This document shows, one piece after another, positions 29,515-39,604 of a stretch of 64,000 nt of DNA. This stretch comes from Lutimaribacter saemankumensis (lineage in GTDB: Bacteria; Pseudomonadota; Alphaproteobacteria; Rhodobacterales; Rhodobacteraceae): NCBI RefSeq assembly GCF_900100005.1, contig NZ_FNEB01000009.1, forward strand, positions 62,001 to 126,000, given 5' to 3'. The notes beneath the pieces were generated by a model. The model worked only from the letters and a program-made list of their open reading frames with translations, was not told where the DNA came from and searched no databases. A program made the translations under genes and the position numbers. Each line of letters begins with the position of its first letter. Position 1 is the first letter of the stretch.

Positions 29515-29910
29515 TCACGATCCGGGGGCGGTTTCCTCGCATTTCCCAGTATAGGACACTTCTTTCTTTCCGTTCACGGAAAATGTTTCTTCGTACTGCC
29601 CGGTGACGAAGTTGATCACCGCAGAGCTTCCAAGCCTGGACTGTGCCGTGATCAGCGCACATGACACCTGTATCACGTTTCCCACGTTCGAAAATTGCAT
29701 GGTGCGCGCGCCGCAGACCAGCGGGATCTGGACGGGAAACCAGCCTTCCCCGTTAACGGCAAACTGCCAGTAGTTTCTGCCGCCGGCCGGAGATGTGCGT
29801 CCGTCACGGAAATCGAACATCTGTTCGATGTTGCACACCAGGTCCAGCGTGCGTGTTTCTGCCTGTGCCACGGCCACGCTCAGAGACACGAGCGCAGCCG
29901 CCAATCCCAT
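29515..29910 (-). CDS. Secreted protein of unknown function (131 aa)
   Basis: No family recognised. There is a signal peptide (LAAALVSLSVAVAQAET). The mature part is beta-rich with cysteines at the start (LDLVCNIEQ), middle (PLVCGA, VSCALI) and end (GKCEET), so disulfides are likely in the periplasm. ATG 29910 is chosen over a TTG two codons earlier. It is convergent with ackA and followed upstream by an empty spacer of about 200 bases to tamB's end. Confidence 0.65.
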   Translation of the reverse strand: MGLAAALVSLSVAVAQAETRTLDLVCNIEQMFDFRDGRTSPAGGRNYWQFAVNGEGWFPVQIPLVCGARTMQFSNVGNVIQVSCALITAQSRLGSSAVINFVTGQYEETFSVNGKKEVSYTGKCEETAPGS

Positions 29911-30128
29911 TCGCAAAGTGTCGTCCCCAAGCTCATCCCATATTCAGAATGGCGTATCTTTTCCCAGGAATCCAGTCTGGCGCAGCAATGACCCGGACGA
30001 AGGCGCAGTTGGGGGAGTGCAAGGGCAGGGGGTGTGTCAGGGGTGCCCAGGGCGCCGACCGCGCGATCTTGTGTCCAAACCGCGCGGTTTGCCAGCATCG
30101 CCACGCGTTTTGAATCTGTGCCGAAGGC

Positions 30129-33100
30129 TCAGTAATCGCGTTCGAAATAGATGCCGACACCGGTGTCGCCATCCGACCCCAGACGCCCGCGCACGGTAAA
30201 GCTGGGATTGAGTTCCAGGTTCAGCCGGATGTCGGTTTCGCCCCCGCCATTCACGATCACGTCGGAATAAAGGTTCTCGGACAGGTACTTGCCCGCCCGC
30301 GCCTCGACATTGCCTTCGGCATCCGTGCCGACATCCAGGTCGTCCAGTGCGAGCGACTGGCGCAGCCGCGCCGTCACGTCGATCCCGCCGCGCCCCGACA
30401 GGATCGCCAGCGCATTGGCCAGCCGTATCGCCTGTAGCGCCGAAATCTCGGTCAGGTCACGCTTGAAAAGAAGCTGCGAAAGCACCTCGTCCTCGGGCAG
30501 CTCCGGCGACGATGTCAGGGCCAGTTTCGGCGCGCTTGCCGGGCCTTCGATGGCCACGGTGATGGTCACGTCCTCGGCCTGGGTGACCGCAGAAAACCGG
30601 ATGAACGCGTCGAACGACCCCTGAAGCCGCAACAGCCCTTCGTCCAGGGTAAGCCGCTGTCCCAGGATGTCGATCCGCCCGCGTACCAGTTCGAACCGGC
30701 CCTGCGGCACAAGTTCCGCCGTCGTTCCCAACAGGCGCAATTGCCCGCCAAGCTCTGCGTCGATCCCGCGCCCGCGCACGAAAATCCGTGACGGTGCCCG
30801 GATCGTCAGGTCGATCGGATAGGCCGGACCGCCCGATGCGCCGCTGTCGGGCTGGGCGATGATGCCCGCCCATTGCCTGACCTGCCGGACTGCCGCGGGT
30901 TCGTTGACGTGACGCAGGCCCGGCAGGCCCGCATACCCGACGCCGGACGAGGCCGGCACACGCAGTTCAGCCGGTCCGAGATCCAGCACACCGGCGATAC
31001 GTGCCCCGCCCGTCAGCGGGCCGTTGACCGTGATTTCGCCATTGGCCGAGGTTTCGTAAAGCCGCGCCTCGCGCAGGCCGACATTCTGGATCGCCACGCG
31101 CAAATCGGCCGAAAACGGGGAAGACAGCCCCATGCTGCCGTCCAGGTCCAGCCGGCCCCCGCTGGAAACGGCGGCGCTTGCCGCGATCTGCGCCCTGCCA
31201 GACGCCAGCGTAACCTGCGTGTCGATTCCTTCCAGCGCAAGGTTCAGGTCGGGCAGCGCCAGCCTTGCATCCGACGTGCTGATCCGCCCGGAAAGCGACG
31301 ACAGCGCCAGCGGACCGGACAGGCGCAGGTCATAAGTGGCAATGCCGCTGATGGCGCGCGGACGCAGCCGGTCATTCGCCAGTGCCAGCGGCGCGCGGCC
31401 CGTCAGGGACAGGTCGGCACGGGAAAGATCAGGCGCAAGGCCGCCGCTGGCCGCCACCGTTGTTCCCCCGGCCGCGCTGCCCGTGACATCCACCTGCCAG
31501 TCGCCCGTTCCACGCGACGCGGTGCCATCGACCTGAACGGGACCGGCCAGTTCCTGCGCGAAAAGGCTGCCATCGGCCAAGCGCAGCGCTGCGGTCAGCG
31601 TCTGCCCCGTTTCCGTCAGCTCCCCGTCCGCGTCCAGCGACAGGGCAGGGGTGCGCAGGCGCAAACCGTCCACGCTGACCAGCCCGTCATCGCCGCGTCG
31701 GACGGCCATGCGCAGCGTGGCCTCGCCCCGCAACAATTGGTCCGCCTGCGTTTGTCCGATGGAAAGGTTGCGGCTGCTTGCATCCAGATCGACCGAGCCG
31801 GACAGTGCGGCAAGCGCGATATCTATGTCGGCCGCCACGGAAAAGGCACCGCCCAGGGGCCGGCCCGCCAGCGTGGAATAGGGCGAAAGATCGCCTGCCC
31901 GGATGTCTGCACGGCCGTTAAGGCCCGCGGCGTCGGTGACATCCGACATCCGGCCCTGCCAGTCCACAGTCGCGTCGCCCGGCAACTCGGCCTTGACTGT
32001 GACGTCCCAGTCGTCGCCCGTGCCGCGCCCGTTCGCGGTCAGCCGCGATGGCCCCGTTAATCCGGGCTGCACGCGCGCGGTGTCCGTCAGCGCGGCGGTT
32101 ATGTCGAAATTGCCCGCCTCGCTGCCAAGGGTGGCGTCGGCGGTGATGCGGGCATGGTCGGTCGCGATGCTCAGACCCCGGATCGCGCTGCCCGTCGTGT
32201 CGCGGCTGACCTCCATGCGCAGCCGGCCTTCGCCTTCAAGCAGCGGGTCCAGCCGGGGCTGACCGATTGCCAGATCGCGGGTCGTCCCGTCGAAGGTCAG
32301 GTCGATCTCGCCGGCGACCGGGGTCACGTCGCCCGAAATGCGCATACCCGCCGCTCCGGACAGGGGCATCCCGGCCAGCGCGGCGAAGCGTCCAATATCC
32401 TGCGCGTCCAGCCGCAGGTCCAGCGCGGCGAGCAGGTCCAGCGCGCCGTCGGGCAGGCGCAGCCGCAGGTCACCCGTCAGCCCGTAATCCGCCCCGGCAA
32501 GCCGCAGCCCGGAAATCGAAAGCGGCGCGCCGGTTTCCCATGCGAAATTCAGTTGGGCGGCGACCGTGTCGCCGACCGCCTGGGCAAGGGAGGCATCGGG
32601 CAGGGCCAGCCCGCGCGCATCCACCTGCAGCGCGCCATCCGTCAATCCTGCGCGCCCCGCTTGCGGGGGAACGATCCGCCCGTCTGCGGACAGGCGCAGC
32701 AGATCGAGCCTTGTTTCGTTCTGCACCGCGTCGCGCGCCTCGGCCTGGAGCTGCCAGCGGTCGCCCGAAGCCCGGTCATAGCTTAGCTGGAGGTCGGCGC
32801 GCCCGACGCGTGTACCGCCTTCGCCAAATGGCATCTGTACGTCGCTGCCATCCGGGTCGGCCACGCGGCCGGTCAGGCTGAACCGCTCGGGCCAGCCATC
32901 GGCCGCGATTTCACCCGTGCCCGTCAGTTCGATCGCGCGGGCGCGAAGATCGAAGGTTTCCAGCACCTGCCGCCCGTCCGGCAGTTGCGCGGCATCGACG
33001 CTCAGCGCGATTTCGGGGCCGAAAAACGGGCGATATTGCGGGGCGAAAACCGGGGCGATATCGCCGCTCAGGCTGGCCTGGATGCGGCGCGTGGGTTCGG

Positions 33101-33944
33101 CCGTGTCGCCTTCGACGTCATCGGCCTGGGTGGTGATCAGTTCGACAAGCCCGGCCAGCCGCTCGGTCCCGTCGGTTGCCAGCGCGATCTCGGCGCGGAA
33201 ATCGTCAATCGGATCCTCGCCCGTGACACGCAGGTTCAGCGAGGGTTTGCCGGGCAGGTCCATCAGGTTTGCGGCGATCCCATCGGGGCCTTCATCCACC
33301 AGGAGCGACAGCGCAAGAATGCGGGTTTCGTTCGCGTAGCTGCCTGTCAGTTCGAACCGGCCATCCGGCCCGTCGATGCGGGTCAGGCGCAACTCTGACG
33401 CGCCTTCGCCACCCGACAGGCTGGCGTTGCCTTCCAGCTCGACGACAGCGGCCTGCCCGAACAGGTCCGCGCCGATATCGACCCGGTCGAGCGACACGTC
33501 CTCGATATCGACCGAAACCGGAAGCTCGGGCAGGGCAAAGCCGCCACCCGCGGTGGGTGAGGGCGGCGTGGGCTCTGCCCGCGGTGCGCGGGGGATCAGC
33601 AGCTCTTCGGCGGACAGTTCGGCCACTTCCAGCCGCCCAGACAACAGTGCGCCCCGGTTCCAGTCAAGGACGGCCCGACGCAAGGTCAGCCAGACGCCGT
33701 CGGCATCGGCAATCGTCAGTTCCTCGATGGTGGCGCGGCCGGACAGCGCGCCCTGGAACCCTTCGATGCGGACGGTACGCCCCGCGCCGGACAAGTTGTC
33801 TTCGAGAAAGGCCTGCAGGATGCCTCTGTCGCGCGCAGAGTCATCCTGCGCCGCAGCCGCGCCTGCCCACAGAAGGGCCGCGAAGACCGCGCAGAAAACC
33901 GCCTGAACCGCGCGGTTTGCCCGATATGCAAGCTGCCCCGTCAA
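30129..33944 (-). CDS. tamB: Translocation and assembly module subunit TamB
   Basis: The roughly 1271-residue protein has a hydrophobic N-terminal segment (AVFCAVFAALLWAGAAAAQ). A very long repetitive beta-taco/beta-groove body follows, rich in short strands such as LRLTRIDGPDGRFELTG and ARITADATLGSEAG. The C-terminal DUF490/TamB domain ends in INLELNPSFTVRGRLGSDG and YFERDY. TamB bridges inner and outer membranes and works with TamA in outer-membrane protein insertion or lipid transport. The most likely start is TTG at 33944, which overlaps the tamA stop as TTGA; no ATG is suitably placed. Confidence 0.93.
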   Translation of the reverse strand: MTGQLAYRANRAVQAVFCAVFAALLWAGAAAAQDDSARDRGILQAFLEDNLSGAGRTVRIEGFQGALSGRATIEELTIADADGVWLTLRRAVLDWNRGALLSGRLEVAELSAEELLIPRAPRAEPTPPSPTAGGGFALPELPVSVDIEDVSLDRVDIGADLFGQAAVVELEGNASLSGGEGASELRLTRIDGPDGRFELTGSYANETRILALSLLVDEGPDGIAANLMDLPGKPSLNLRVTGEDPIDDFRAEIALATDGTERLAGLVELITTQADDVEGDTAEPTRRIQASLSGDIAPVFAPQYRPFFGPEIALSVDAAQLPDGRQVLETFDLRARAIELTGTGEIAADGWPERFSLTGRVADPDGSDVQMPFGEGGTRVGRADLQLSYDRASGDRWQLQAEARDAVQNETRLDLLRLSADGRIVPPQAGRAGLTDGALQVDARGLALPDASLAQAVGDTVAAQLNFAWETGAPLSISGLRLAGADYGLTGDLRLRLPDGALDLLAALDLRLDAQDIGRFAALAGMPLSGAAGMRISGDVTPVAGEIDLTFDGTTRDLAIGQPRLDPLLEGEGRLRMEVSRDTTGSAIRGLSIATDHARITADATLGSEAGNFDITAALTDTARVQPGLTGPSRLTANGRGTGDDWDVTVKAELPGDATVDWQGRMSDVTDAAGLNGRADIRAGDLSPYSTLAGRPLGGAFSVAADIDIALAALSGSVDLDASSRNLSIGQTQADQLLRGEATLRMAVRRGDDGLVSVDGLRLRTPALSLDADGELTETGQTLTAALRLADGSLFAQELAGPVQVDGTASRGTGDWQVDVTGSAAGGTTVAASGGLAPDLSRADLSLTGRAPLALANDRLRPRAISGIATYDLRLSGPLALSSLSGRISTSDARLALPDLNLALEGIDTQVTLASGRAQIAASAAVSSGGRLDLDGSMGLSSPFSADLRVAIQNVGLREARLYETSANGEITVNGPLTGGARIAGVLDLGPAELRVPASSGVGYAGLPGLRHVNEPAAVRQVRQWAGIIAQPDSGASGGPAYPIDLTIRAPSRIFVRGRGIDAELGGQLRLLGTTAELVPQGRFELVRGRIDILGQRLTLDEGLLRLQGSFDAFIRFSAVTQAEDVTITVAIEGPASAPKLALTSSPELPEDEVLSQLLFKRDLTEISALQAIRLANALAILSGRGGIDVTARLRQSLALDDLDVGTDAEGNVEARAGKYLSENLYSDVIVNGGGETDIRLNLELNPSFTVRGRLGSDGDTGVGIYFERDY

Positions 33945-35758
33945 AATGCCTGTCCGATCCCGATATAGATCTGCACGCCGTCGCCGGTATCGCCTGAAAC
34001 GGGTGCGGCAACGTCCAGACGGATCGGCCCCACGACCGTGTCGTAGCGCAGGCCAAGGCCCGCGCCCGCATGCCATTCGCCGGACCCGTCATAAAATTCC
34101 TCGGCCCCGATATAGCCCGCGTCGGCGAAGGCCACGATGCTGAACGAGTCGCCCAGCTTGGCGCGCAACTCGCCGGACAGCCCCAGGAAGCTGCGCCCGC
34201 CGCTTTCGTTGCCGCCGATCTCGACACCCAGCGACTGGTAGGGCTGGCCGCGCACCGTGCCGCCGCCGCCCGAATGGAACAGGAAACGCGGCGGCGTCTT
34301 GTCGATCGCTGCGCCAAGCACGCTGCCGAACTGCACCCGTCCGGCCGCCACGAAGCGCGCGCCGTCATCGAGCGCGCGATAGGCGCGGGCATCCAGTGCG
34401 ATGCGTGCCCCGTCATCGGCCCCCTTGAGCGCATAGAAAGGCGTGATGTCGGCGTTCAGATACGTGCCTTGCGTCGGGTTCAGGATGTCATCGCGCCGGT
34501 CCCAGGACAGCATGACCGGCAAGGTGACCAGCGTAAAATCGCGCGTGCCGAAATCGTCGTGGGTTTCTTCGGTTTCAAGCCCGAGGCCCAGATCGGCGCT
34601 CAGTGCGTCCGAGAAGATGCGATGCGCCCCCACGGTGATGCTGGCACGGTCGGTAAAGTAATCCGGTTCGTCCAGTCGCTGCAGTTCGCCTTCGAACCAG
34701 AAGCTGGTGTCAGGCCCATAGCTTGCCGGGCGTTCGCCGCGCACGCGCAACAGGTAATCGGTGCCGCCGGTCTGTCCGCCAATGCCCGCGACCTCGCCCT
34801 CGAAGCGCAGCCTCTCGGCGCCGCCAAGCAGGTTGCGGTGCATCCAAAACGCGCCAAAGCGGAGTCCCTCGAAACTGCTGATCTCGGCGCCCGCGCCGAA
34901 ACGGCGCGGCTTTTCGTCGACAAGCTGCGCGGTGATGTCCATCCGGTTATCGGGCAGCACTTCGCCCTCGGACAGTTCGACCGAGCGGAACGCCCCTGTG
35001 CGCCGCAACCTCTGGGCCGATTTCTCAAGCGCGTCGGGCGAAAACACCTCGCCCTCCGGCAGGCCCGCGATCTTGCGGACGCGGCGCGTCGTGACCTTGC
35101 TGCCGGGTTCGACCAGAAGCTGGCCGAAGGTCACGCGCGGTCCGGGGTCAAGCGTGACGCGCGCATCCAGCCGTCGGGTGGCATGATTGGCCGTGATATC
35201 CTGGCCGGCAACACCGGCCTTGGCATTGCCGGCATCGCGCCAGTCCTCGACTGCGCCCTGCACCGCATCGCGCACCACCGTCGACCGCGCCGTTTCGCCG
35301 GTGCGGAATTCGGGTGGTGCGGTGCTGCCCGGCGCGCGGGGGGTGATGCTGGCCGCGCCGAAACGGAACGGCCGCCCCGGATCGACGCGCACGGTGACCG
35401 ACGAGATGCGCGCGGGCGTTTCCAGCGGCGGGATCTCCGCGGCCTCGCGCCCGTCCAGCCGGATAGAGATCCTGCCGCTGTAGTAGCCGCGCGCATACAG
35501 CACCTCGAGCAGGCGGGCATAATCGCTCAGCGCGGCCGAAAGCACGTCTTGTGGGGCATCTGTTCCTTCGCGCTCGGCTGCGCGCAGCACCGATGCGCCG
35601 TTCAACGCGTCGGCCAGCCCGTCATCCCCGCCACCGTCGACCGTCAGGTTGAGGCGTTCGAAAGCCTGCGCAGGCAATCCGAGGCCAACACCAAGCGCCA
35701 GCGCGGTTCTGAAAAGGATTTGGCGTATTTGGCCCAAAACGGTCTTCCCGTCCCCCAA
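33941..35758 (-). CDS. tamA: Outer-membrane translocation and assembly module subunit TamA
   Basis: The protein of up to 605 residues is an Omp85-family barrel. After a signal peptide (TALALGVGLGLPAQA) come POTRA domains in the first half (for example VLYARGYYSGRISIRLDG). The C-terminal 16-strand barrel holds motif-like GGGGTVRGQPYQSLG and ends GIGQAF with the terminal aromatic. No ATG is available near the start: TTG 35758 and TTG 35737 are the candidates. It is coupled to tamB by a 4-base overlap. Confidence 0.93.
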   Translation of the reverse strand: MGDGKTVLGQIRQILFRTALALGVGLGLPAQAFERLNLTVDGGGDDGLADALNGASVLRAAEREGTDAPQDVLSAALSDYARLLEVLYARGYYSGRISIRLDGREAAEIPPLETPARISSVTVRVDPGRPFRFGAASITPRAPGSTAPPEFRTGETARSTVVRDAVQGAVEDWRDAGNAKAGVAGQDITANHATRRLDARVTLDPGPRVTFGQLLVEPGSKVTTRRVRKIAGLPEGEVFSPDALEKSAQRLRRTGAFRSVELSEGEVLPDNRMDITAQLVDEKPRRFGAGAEISSFEGLRFGAFWMHRNLLGGAERLRFEGEVAGIGGQTGGTDYLLRVRGERPASYGPDTSFWFEGELQRLDEPDYFTDRASITVGAHRIFSDALSADLGLGLETEETHDDFGTRDFTLVTLPVMLSWDRRDDILNPTQGTYLNADITPFYALKGADDGARIALDARAYRALDDGARFVAAGRVQFGSVLGAAIDKTPPRFLFHSGGGGTVRGQPYQSLGVEIGGNESGGRSFLGLSGELRAKLGDSFSIVAFADAGYIGAEEFYDGSGEWHAGAGLGLRYDTVVGPIRLDVAAPVSGDTGDGVQIYIGIGQAF

Positions 35759-35849
35759 CGGTTCGATCTCGGATACCTACATAATCCGTGAGCCGGGCAA
35801 GGGAAATCGGGTTTTCCGGGTAGTGGCCAAAAAACGGGCGTGATCCCGC

Positions 35850-36779
35850 CTAGGGCAGGATGTGCAGCCAGACCCAGATCGTGCCCACGGACACCGACGT
35901 GGCGATCAGCACCGAAGACGCGGCCACCCGCCGCGCGCGCCCGTACATGTTGGCGAAAACGTAAGAGTTGATCCCCGGCGCCATCGCCGCCGTCAGCACC
36001 GCCGAACGCAGCGCATCGGTCGACAGGCGGTTCAGCGTGCCCAAGGTGTAGGTGATCGTCGGATGCAGGATCAACGTGACGGCGCAGACATAGGCGATGA
36101 TGCGGAAATCGCCATCGGGCCGGTAGCGGTACAGCACCCCGCCCATACCGAAAAGCGCGCAGGGAATGGCCGCGCGCACGATCATGTCCACGGCGCTGGT
36201 GATCGCGCCGGGAACCGGGATATTTCCGAGGTTCACGGCAAAGCCCAGCAGGATGCCGATCACCAGAGCGTTGCGGAACATCGCGCGCAGCACCTTGCCG
36301 GGCACCGCGCGGGCCGGTGTGCCGCGCGCGCGGGCGATTTCCATCGCGGTGATCCCGATGCCGTAGCAGAACGGCGAATGCAGCGCGACGATGGCATAGT
36401 TCGCCTGCAGCGCATCCGCGCCATAGGCCCGTTCGGTCATCGCCAGCCCCAGCATCAGCGAATTCGCGAAAAGGCAGGTAAAGCCGATGGCGACCGCGTC
36501 CTCCCAGTCGCGCCCGAACAGGTAGCGTGCGCCCAGCAGGCCAACGGTGAACCCGGTTGCCGACCCGGTGTAGAAGCTGGCAAGCAGCGCCAGATCGAAG
36601 CTCTGCCCCAGATCGAGGGTCGAAATCGCCTTGTAGAGCAGCGCCGGGATGGCGAAGTTCTGCGTGAACACCATCAGCCCGTCGATGGTGCCTTCGGTCA
36701 GGAACCCGCGCCAGACCGCGACATAGCCAAAGCCGATCACCGCGAAAACCGGCAGGATGACATCGAGAAGCGCCTGCAT
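35850..36779 (-). CDS. AEC-family transporter (auxin efflux carrier fold)
   Basis: The 309-residue inner-membrane protein has about ten hydrophobic helices in two five-helix halves: LLDVILPVFAVIGFGYVAVW at the start and SVGTIWVWLHILP at the end. The AEC hallmark region of FTQNFAIPALLYKA is present near residue 40. Bacterial members carry carboxylates such as malate or malonate, but the substrate cannot be fixed here. ATG 36779 matches the family start. A dispersed repeat lies just upstream. Confidence 0.9.
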   Translation of the reverse strand: MQALLDVILPVFAVIGFGYVAVWRGFLTEGTIDGLMVFTQNFAIPALLYKAISTLDLGQSFDLALLASFYTGSATGFTVGLLGARYLFGRDWEDAVAIGFTCLFANSLMLGLAMTERAYGADALQANYAIVALHSPFCYGIGITAMEIARARGTPARAVPGKVLRAMFRNALVIGILLGFAVNLGNIPVPGAITSAVDMIVRAAIPCALFGMGGVLYRYRPDGDFRIIAYVCAVTLILHPTITYTLGTLNRLSTDALRSAVLTAAMAPGINSYVFANMYGRARRVAASSVLIATSVSVGTIWVWLHILP

Positions 36780-36811
36780 CAGCCTGCCGTCGCACGAGCG
36801 GCGTGGTCGGG

Positions 36812-36846
36812 CCGCCTCCGGCGGGAGTATTTTTGGCAAGATGAAG
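36812..36846 (+). repeat. Dispersed hairpin + GAGTATTT..GGCAAGATGAAG repeat, copy 4
   Basis: CCGCC-TCC-GGCGG (36812-36824) is followed by GAGTATTTTTGGCAAGATGAAG. It fills the spacer between the AEC gene and the MBL hydrolase gene, and is oriented against both. Confidence 0.75.
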
Positions 36847-36866
36847 GGGCGGGCGTGCGCACTTGC

Positions 36867-37664
36867 CTACACCGTGTACCGGATCACCATGCCATCGTAG
36901 GCGGGCGTGATGTGATCGGGTGTTTCGTCGTGGACCGTCTGGTAATCGAGGTCGATATGCATGTTGGTCAGCACCGCACGCCGGGGCGCCACCTGCGCAA
37001 TCCAGTCTAGCGATTGCTCCAGGTGGGAATGGGTGGGGTGCGGTGTGCGCCGCAACGCATCGAGAACCCAGCAATCCAGCCCTTCCAGCACCGGCCAGGC
37101 ATCGTCATAGATGCGCGCGACGTCGGGAAGATAGGCCAGATCGGCAACCCGGAACCCCAGCGCGTCGATCGACCCGTGATTGACCTTGAAAGGCGTCAGC
37201 GTGATCGGCCCGCCCTTGCCCTCGATGGTCACGTCGCCCTTGATCGTGTGCATGTCGAGGATCGGGGGATAGGGGCTGTCGTCGGGTTGGATGAAGGCAT
37301 AGCCAAAGCGCGAAAAAAGGTCGTTCTGGGTGTCGCCATCCGCCCAGACGGGCAGGCGGCGGCGCATGTTGAACACGATCATCCGCAGATCGTCGAGCCC
37401 ATGCACATGGTCGGCGTGGGAATGCGTCCAGATCACGCCGTCCAGTTCGCCCACACCGGCATCGAGCAGTTGGCTGCGCAGGTCGGGCGAGGTGTCGACC
37501 AGCACGCGGGTGATGCCCTGATCGGTTTCGCGCTCGATCAGCAGCGAACAGCGGCGGCGGATGTTGCGGGGGTTGTCGGGGTCGCAATCGCCCCAATGCC
37601 CGCCAAGGCGCGGCACACCGCCGGACGATCCGCAGCCCAGAATGGTAAAGCGCAATTCGGCCAT
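36867..37664 (-). CDS. MBL-fold metallo-hydrolase (PhnP-like)
   Basis: The 265-residue protein has the metallo-beta-lactamase zinc motif THSHADHVHGLDDL near residue 80 and the family start RFTILGCGSSGGVPR. A later His in PFKVNHG and another in NMHIDLDYQ complete a dinuclear site. It resembles the PhnP/cyclic phosphodiesterase branch. It comes last in the tmk-holB-tatD-MBL run, an order conserved in Rhodobacterales, and its ATG shares a base with the tatD stop. Confidence 0.9.
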   Translation of the reverse strand: MAELRFTILGCGSSGGVPRLGGHWGDCDPDNPRNIRRRCSLLIERETDQGITRVLVDTSPDLRSQLLDAGVGELDGVIWTHSHADHVHGLDDLRMIVFNMRRRLPVWADGDTQNDLFSRFGYAFIQPDDSPYPPILDMHTIKGDVTIEGKGGPITLTPFKVNHGSIDALGFRVADLAYLPDVARIYDDAWPVLEGLDCWVLDALRRTPHPTHSHLEQSLDWIAQVAPRRAVLTNMHIDLDYQTVHDETPDHITPAYDGMVIRYTV

Positions 37665-38470
37665 CAGGCGGCGGCCCTCCATTGCGCGGCCTTCCAGAAC
37701 AGCCGGTCGAAGTTGTCCTGCGTCTGCGCCGCGAAATCGGCATAGTCCATGCCGTAAAGCTCGGCCGCAACCTGCGCGGTATGCACGGTATAGGCCGGTT
37801 CGTTGCGCTTGCCGCGATAGGGTTTCGGCGCAAGGTAGGGGGCGTCGGTTTCCACCAGCACGCGGTCGGCGGGGGCGGCGGCGAAGATGTCGCGCACTTC
37901 GGTCGATTTGGGGAAGGTGCCGATGCCCGACATTGACAGGTAGAACCCCAGATCGAGCGCCGTGCGCGCAAGCTCCGGGCCCGACGAATAGCAATGCATC
38001 ACGCAGGTATAGGGCCGCGCGCGGTAGCCTTCGGTCAGGATCGCGGCCATGTCGTCATCGGCGGCGCGCGAATGGATGATCAGCGGCAGGCCGGTTTCCT
38101 GCGCCGCCGCGATATGGATGCGCAGCGATTGCTTTTGCACCTCGGCGCTTTCGGCGGTGTAGTGATAGTCGAGCCCGCTTTCGCCGATGCCGACGAATTT
38201 CGGGTGCTGCGACAGGCGCACCAGTTCGTCGACGGACGTCATAGGCTCGTCCGCGGCGCTCATCGGGTGGGTGCCGGCGGCGTAGAAAACCGCGCGGTTC
38301 TGCTCGGCAATCGCGCGGACCTGGGGTTCCAGCCGCAGTTTCGTGCAGATCGTCACCATGCGCGTCACCCCGGCGTCGATGGCGCGCGCGATCACGTCCG
38401 GCAGTTCATCGGCGAAATCGGGAAAATCGAGGTGGCAATGGCTGTCGGTAATTTCGGGCGTGTCGGTCAT
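37664..38470 (-). CDS. tatD: TatD-family hydrolase (putative DNase)
   Basis: The 268-residue TIM-barrel metal enzyme has DSHCHLDFPDF at the start, GESGLDYHY in the middle, HSRAADDD and HCYSSG further on, and VETDAPYLAP near the C-terminus; these carry the two-metal ligands. TatD enzymes have 3'-5' exonuclease activity. It lies 15 bases after holB in a DNA-metabolism run. Confidence 0.93.
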   Translation of the reverse strand: MTDTPEITDSHCHLDFPDFADELPDVIARAIDAGVTRMVTICTKLRLEPQVRAIAEQNRAVFYAAGTHPMSAADEPMTSVDELVRLSQHPKFVGIGESGLDYHYTAESAEVQKQSLRIHIAAAQETGLPLIIHSRAADDDMAAILTEGYRARPYTCVMHCYSSGPELARTALDLGFYLSMSGIGTFPKSTEVRDIFAAAPADRVLVETDAPYLAPKPYRGKRNEPAYTVHTAQVAAELYGMDYADFAAQTQDNFDRLFWKAAQWRAAA

Positions 38471-38485
38471 AGCGTCCTTCGCGGG

Positions 38486-39604
38486 TCACGCGGCGGTTTG
38501 CTGAATCTTGAAAACCGTATCTAGGACAAGGGCCACGGGGTCAAGGTTGACCGCCCGCGCATGGCCGATCCGCGCGCTGATCGTCTGCGCCAGTTCCGCC
38601 CAGGCGCGGCCCTGGCGGGGGCCGGGGGCCAGCCGCGACAGCAGGGCGGCTTCGCCGGGTGCGGCCTCGGTGGCGGGGGGATGGCCCATCGCACCGGTGC
38701 GCGCAAGCCGCGTCAGCAGCAGGTCATTGAGGTGAAACAGCAAATCCAGCCGCGCTTCGGCGCCGCGGGCAGCGGCGGCCTCGGCCAGTTTCAGCGCGCG
38801 CTGACGGTCGAGCCGGGGCAGCGTGTCGTACAGTGCCACCAGTTCGGCATAGATTTTCATTCCGTCCAGATTGATCAGGCGCACGGCTTCGCCGACCGAT
38901 CCCGCACCCAGTTCGGCCAGCGCGGATGTGTCGCCCGGCGTGTCGATGCCCGCCTGCGAAAGGGCGGTGGCCATGTCGGCGGGGGTCAGCGTGCCGAGCC
39001 GCAATTCGCGGCAGCGCGACCGGATCGTCGGCAGCAGCCGCGAGGGCTGGTGGCTGACCAGCAGCAGCGTGGTGCGGGCGGGCGGCTCTTCCAGCATCTT
39101 CAGAAGCGCGTTGGCGGCCTGGGTGTTCATCTCGTCCGCGCTGTCGATGATCACCACGCGGCGCCCGCCATCGGCGGCGGACAGGGACATGAACCTGTTG
39201 AGGCTGCGCACGTCATCCGCGACGATCTGGTCGCGCAGCCGCTTGGTCTTTTCGTTGACGGTGCGGGTGATGTGAAACAGCCCCGGTTCGGACCGCGCCA
39301 GGATGCGGCGCGCGACGGGGTGTTCGGGATCGACATCCAGCGATGCGGGCGGGGGCGCTGCGCCGAAGAGACCGTCCTCCTGCGTGTCCGGCGTTGCCAG
39401 CAGGAAGCGCGCGATGGCCCAGGCCAGCGTTGCTTTGCCCACTCCGCGCGGCCCGGTCAGCAGCCATCCGTGATGCAGCCGCCCGGAGTTGAAACTGTCG
39501 AGAAACGCCGCCTGCGCCGCATCCTGCCCGATCACCCGCGCGGTTTCGCGGGGGTGGGGGGCGCCTTCGATGCGGTCTGGTTCGGGGGTGTCGGTATCGC
39601 TCAT
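38486..39604 (-). CDS. holB: DNA polymerase III subunit delta'
   Basis: The 372-residue AAA+ clamp-loader subunit has GPRGVGKATLAWAIARFLL near residue 50 (Walker A-like), VIIDSADEMNTQAANALLKM (Walker B region) and the SRC motif TIRSRCREL. It helps load the beta clamp. The start ATG overlaps the tmk stop by four bases (ATGA), a common pair since both genes serve replication. Confidence 0.93.
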   Translation of the reverse strand: MSDTDTPEPDRIEGAPHPRETARVIGQDAAQAAFLDSFNSGRLHHGWLLTGPRGVGKATLAWAIARFLLATPDTQEDGLFGAAPPPASLDVDPEHPVARRILARSEPGLFHITRTVNEKTKRLRDQIVADDVRSLNRFMSLSAADGGRRVVIIDSADEMNTQAANALLKMLEEPPARTTLLLVSHQPSRLLPTIRSRCRELRLGTLTPADMATALSQAGIDTPGDTSALAELGAGSVGEAVRLINLDGMKIYAELVALYDTLPRLDRQRALKLAEAAAARGAEARLDLLFHLNDLLLTRLARTGAMGHPPATEAAPGEAALLSRLAPGPRQGRAWAELAQTISARIGHARAVNLDPVALVLDTVFKIQQTAA

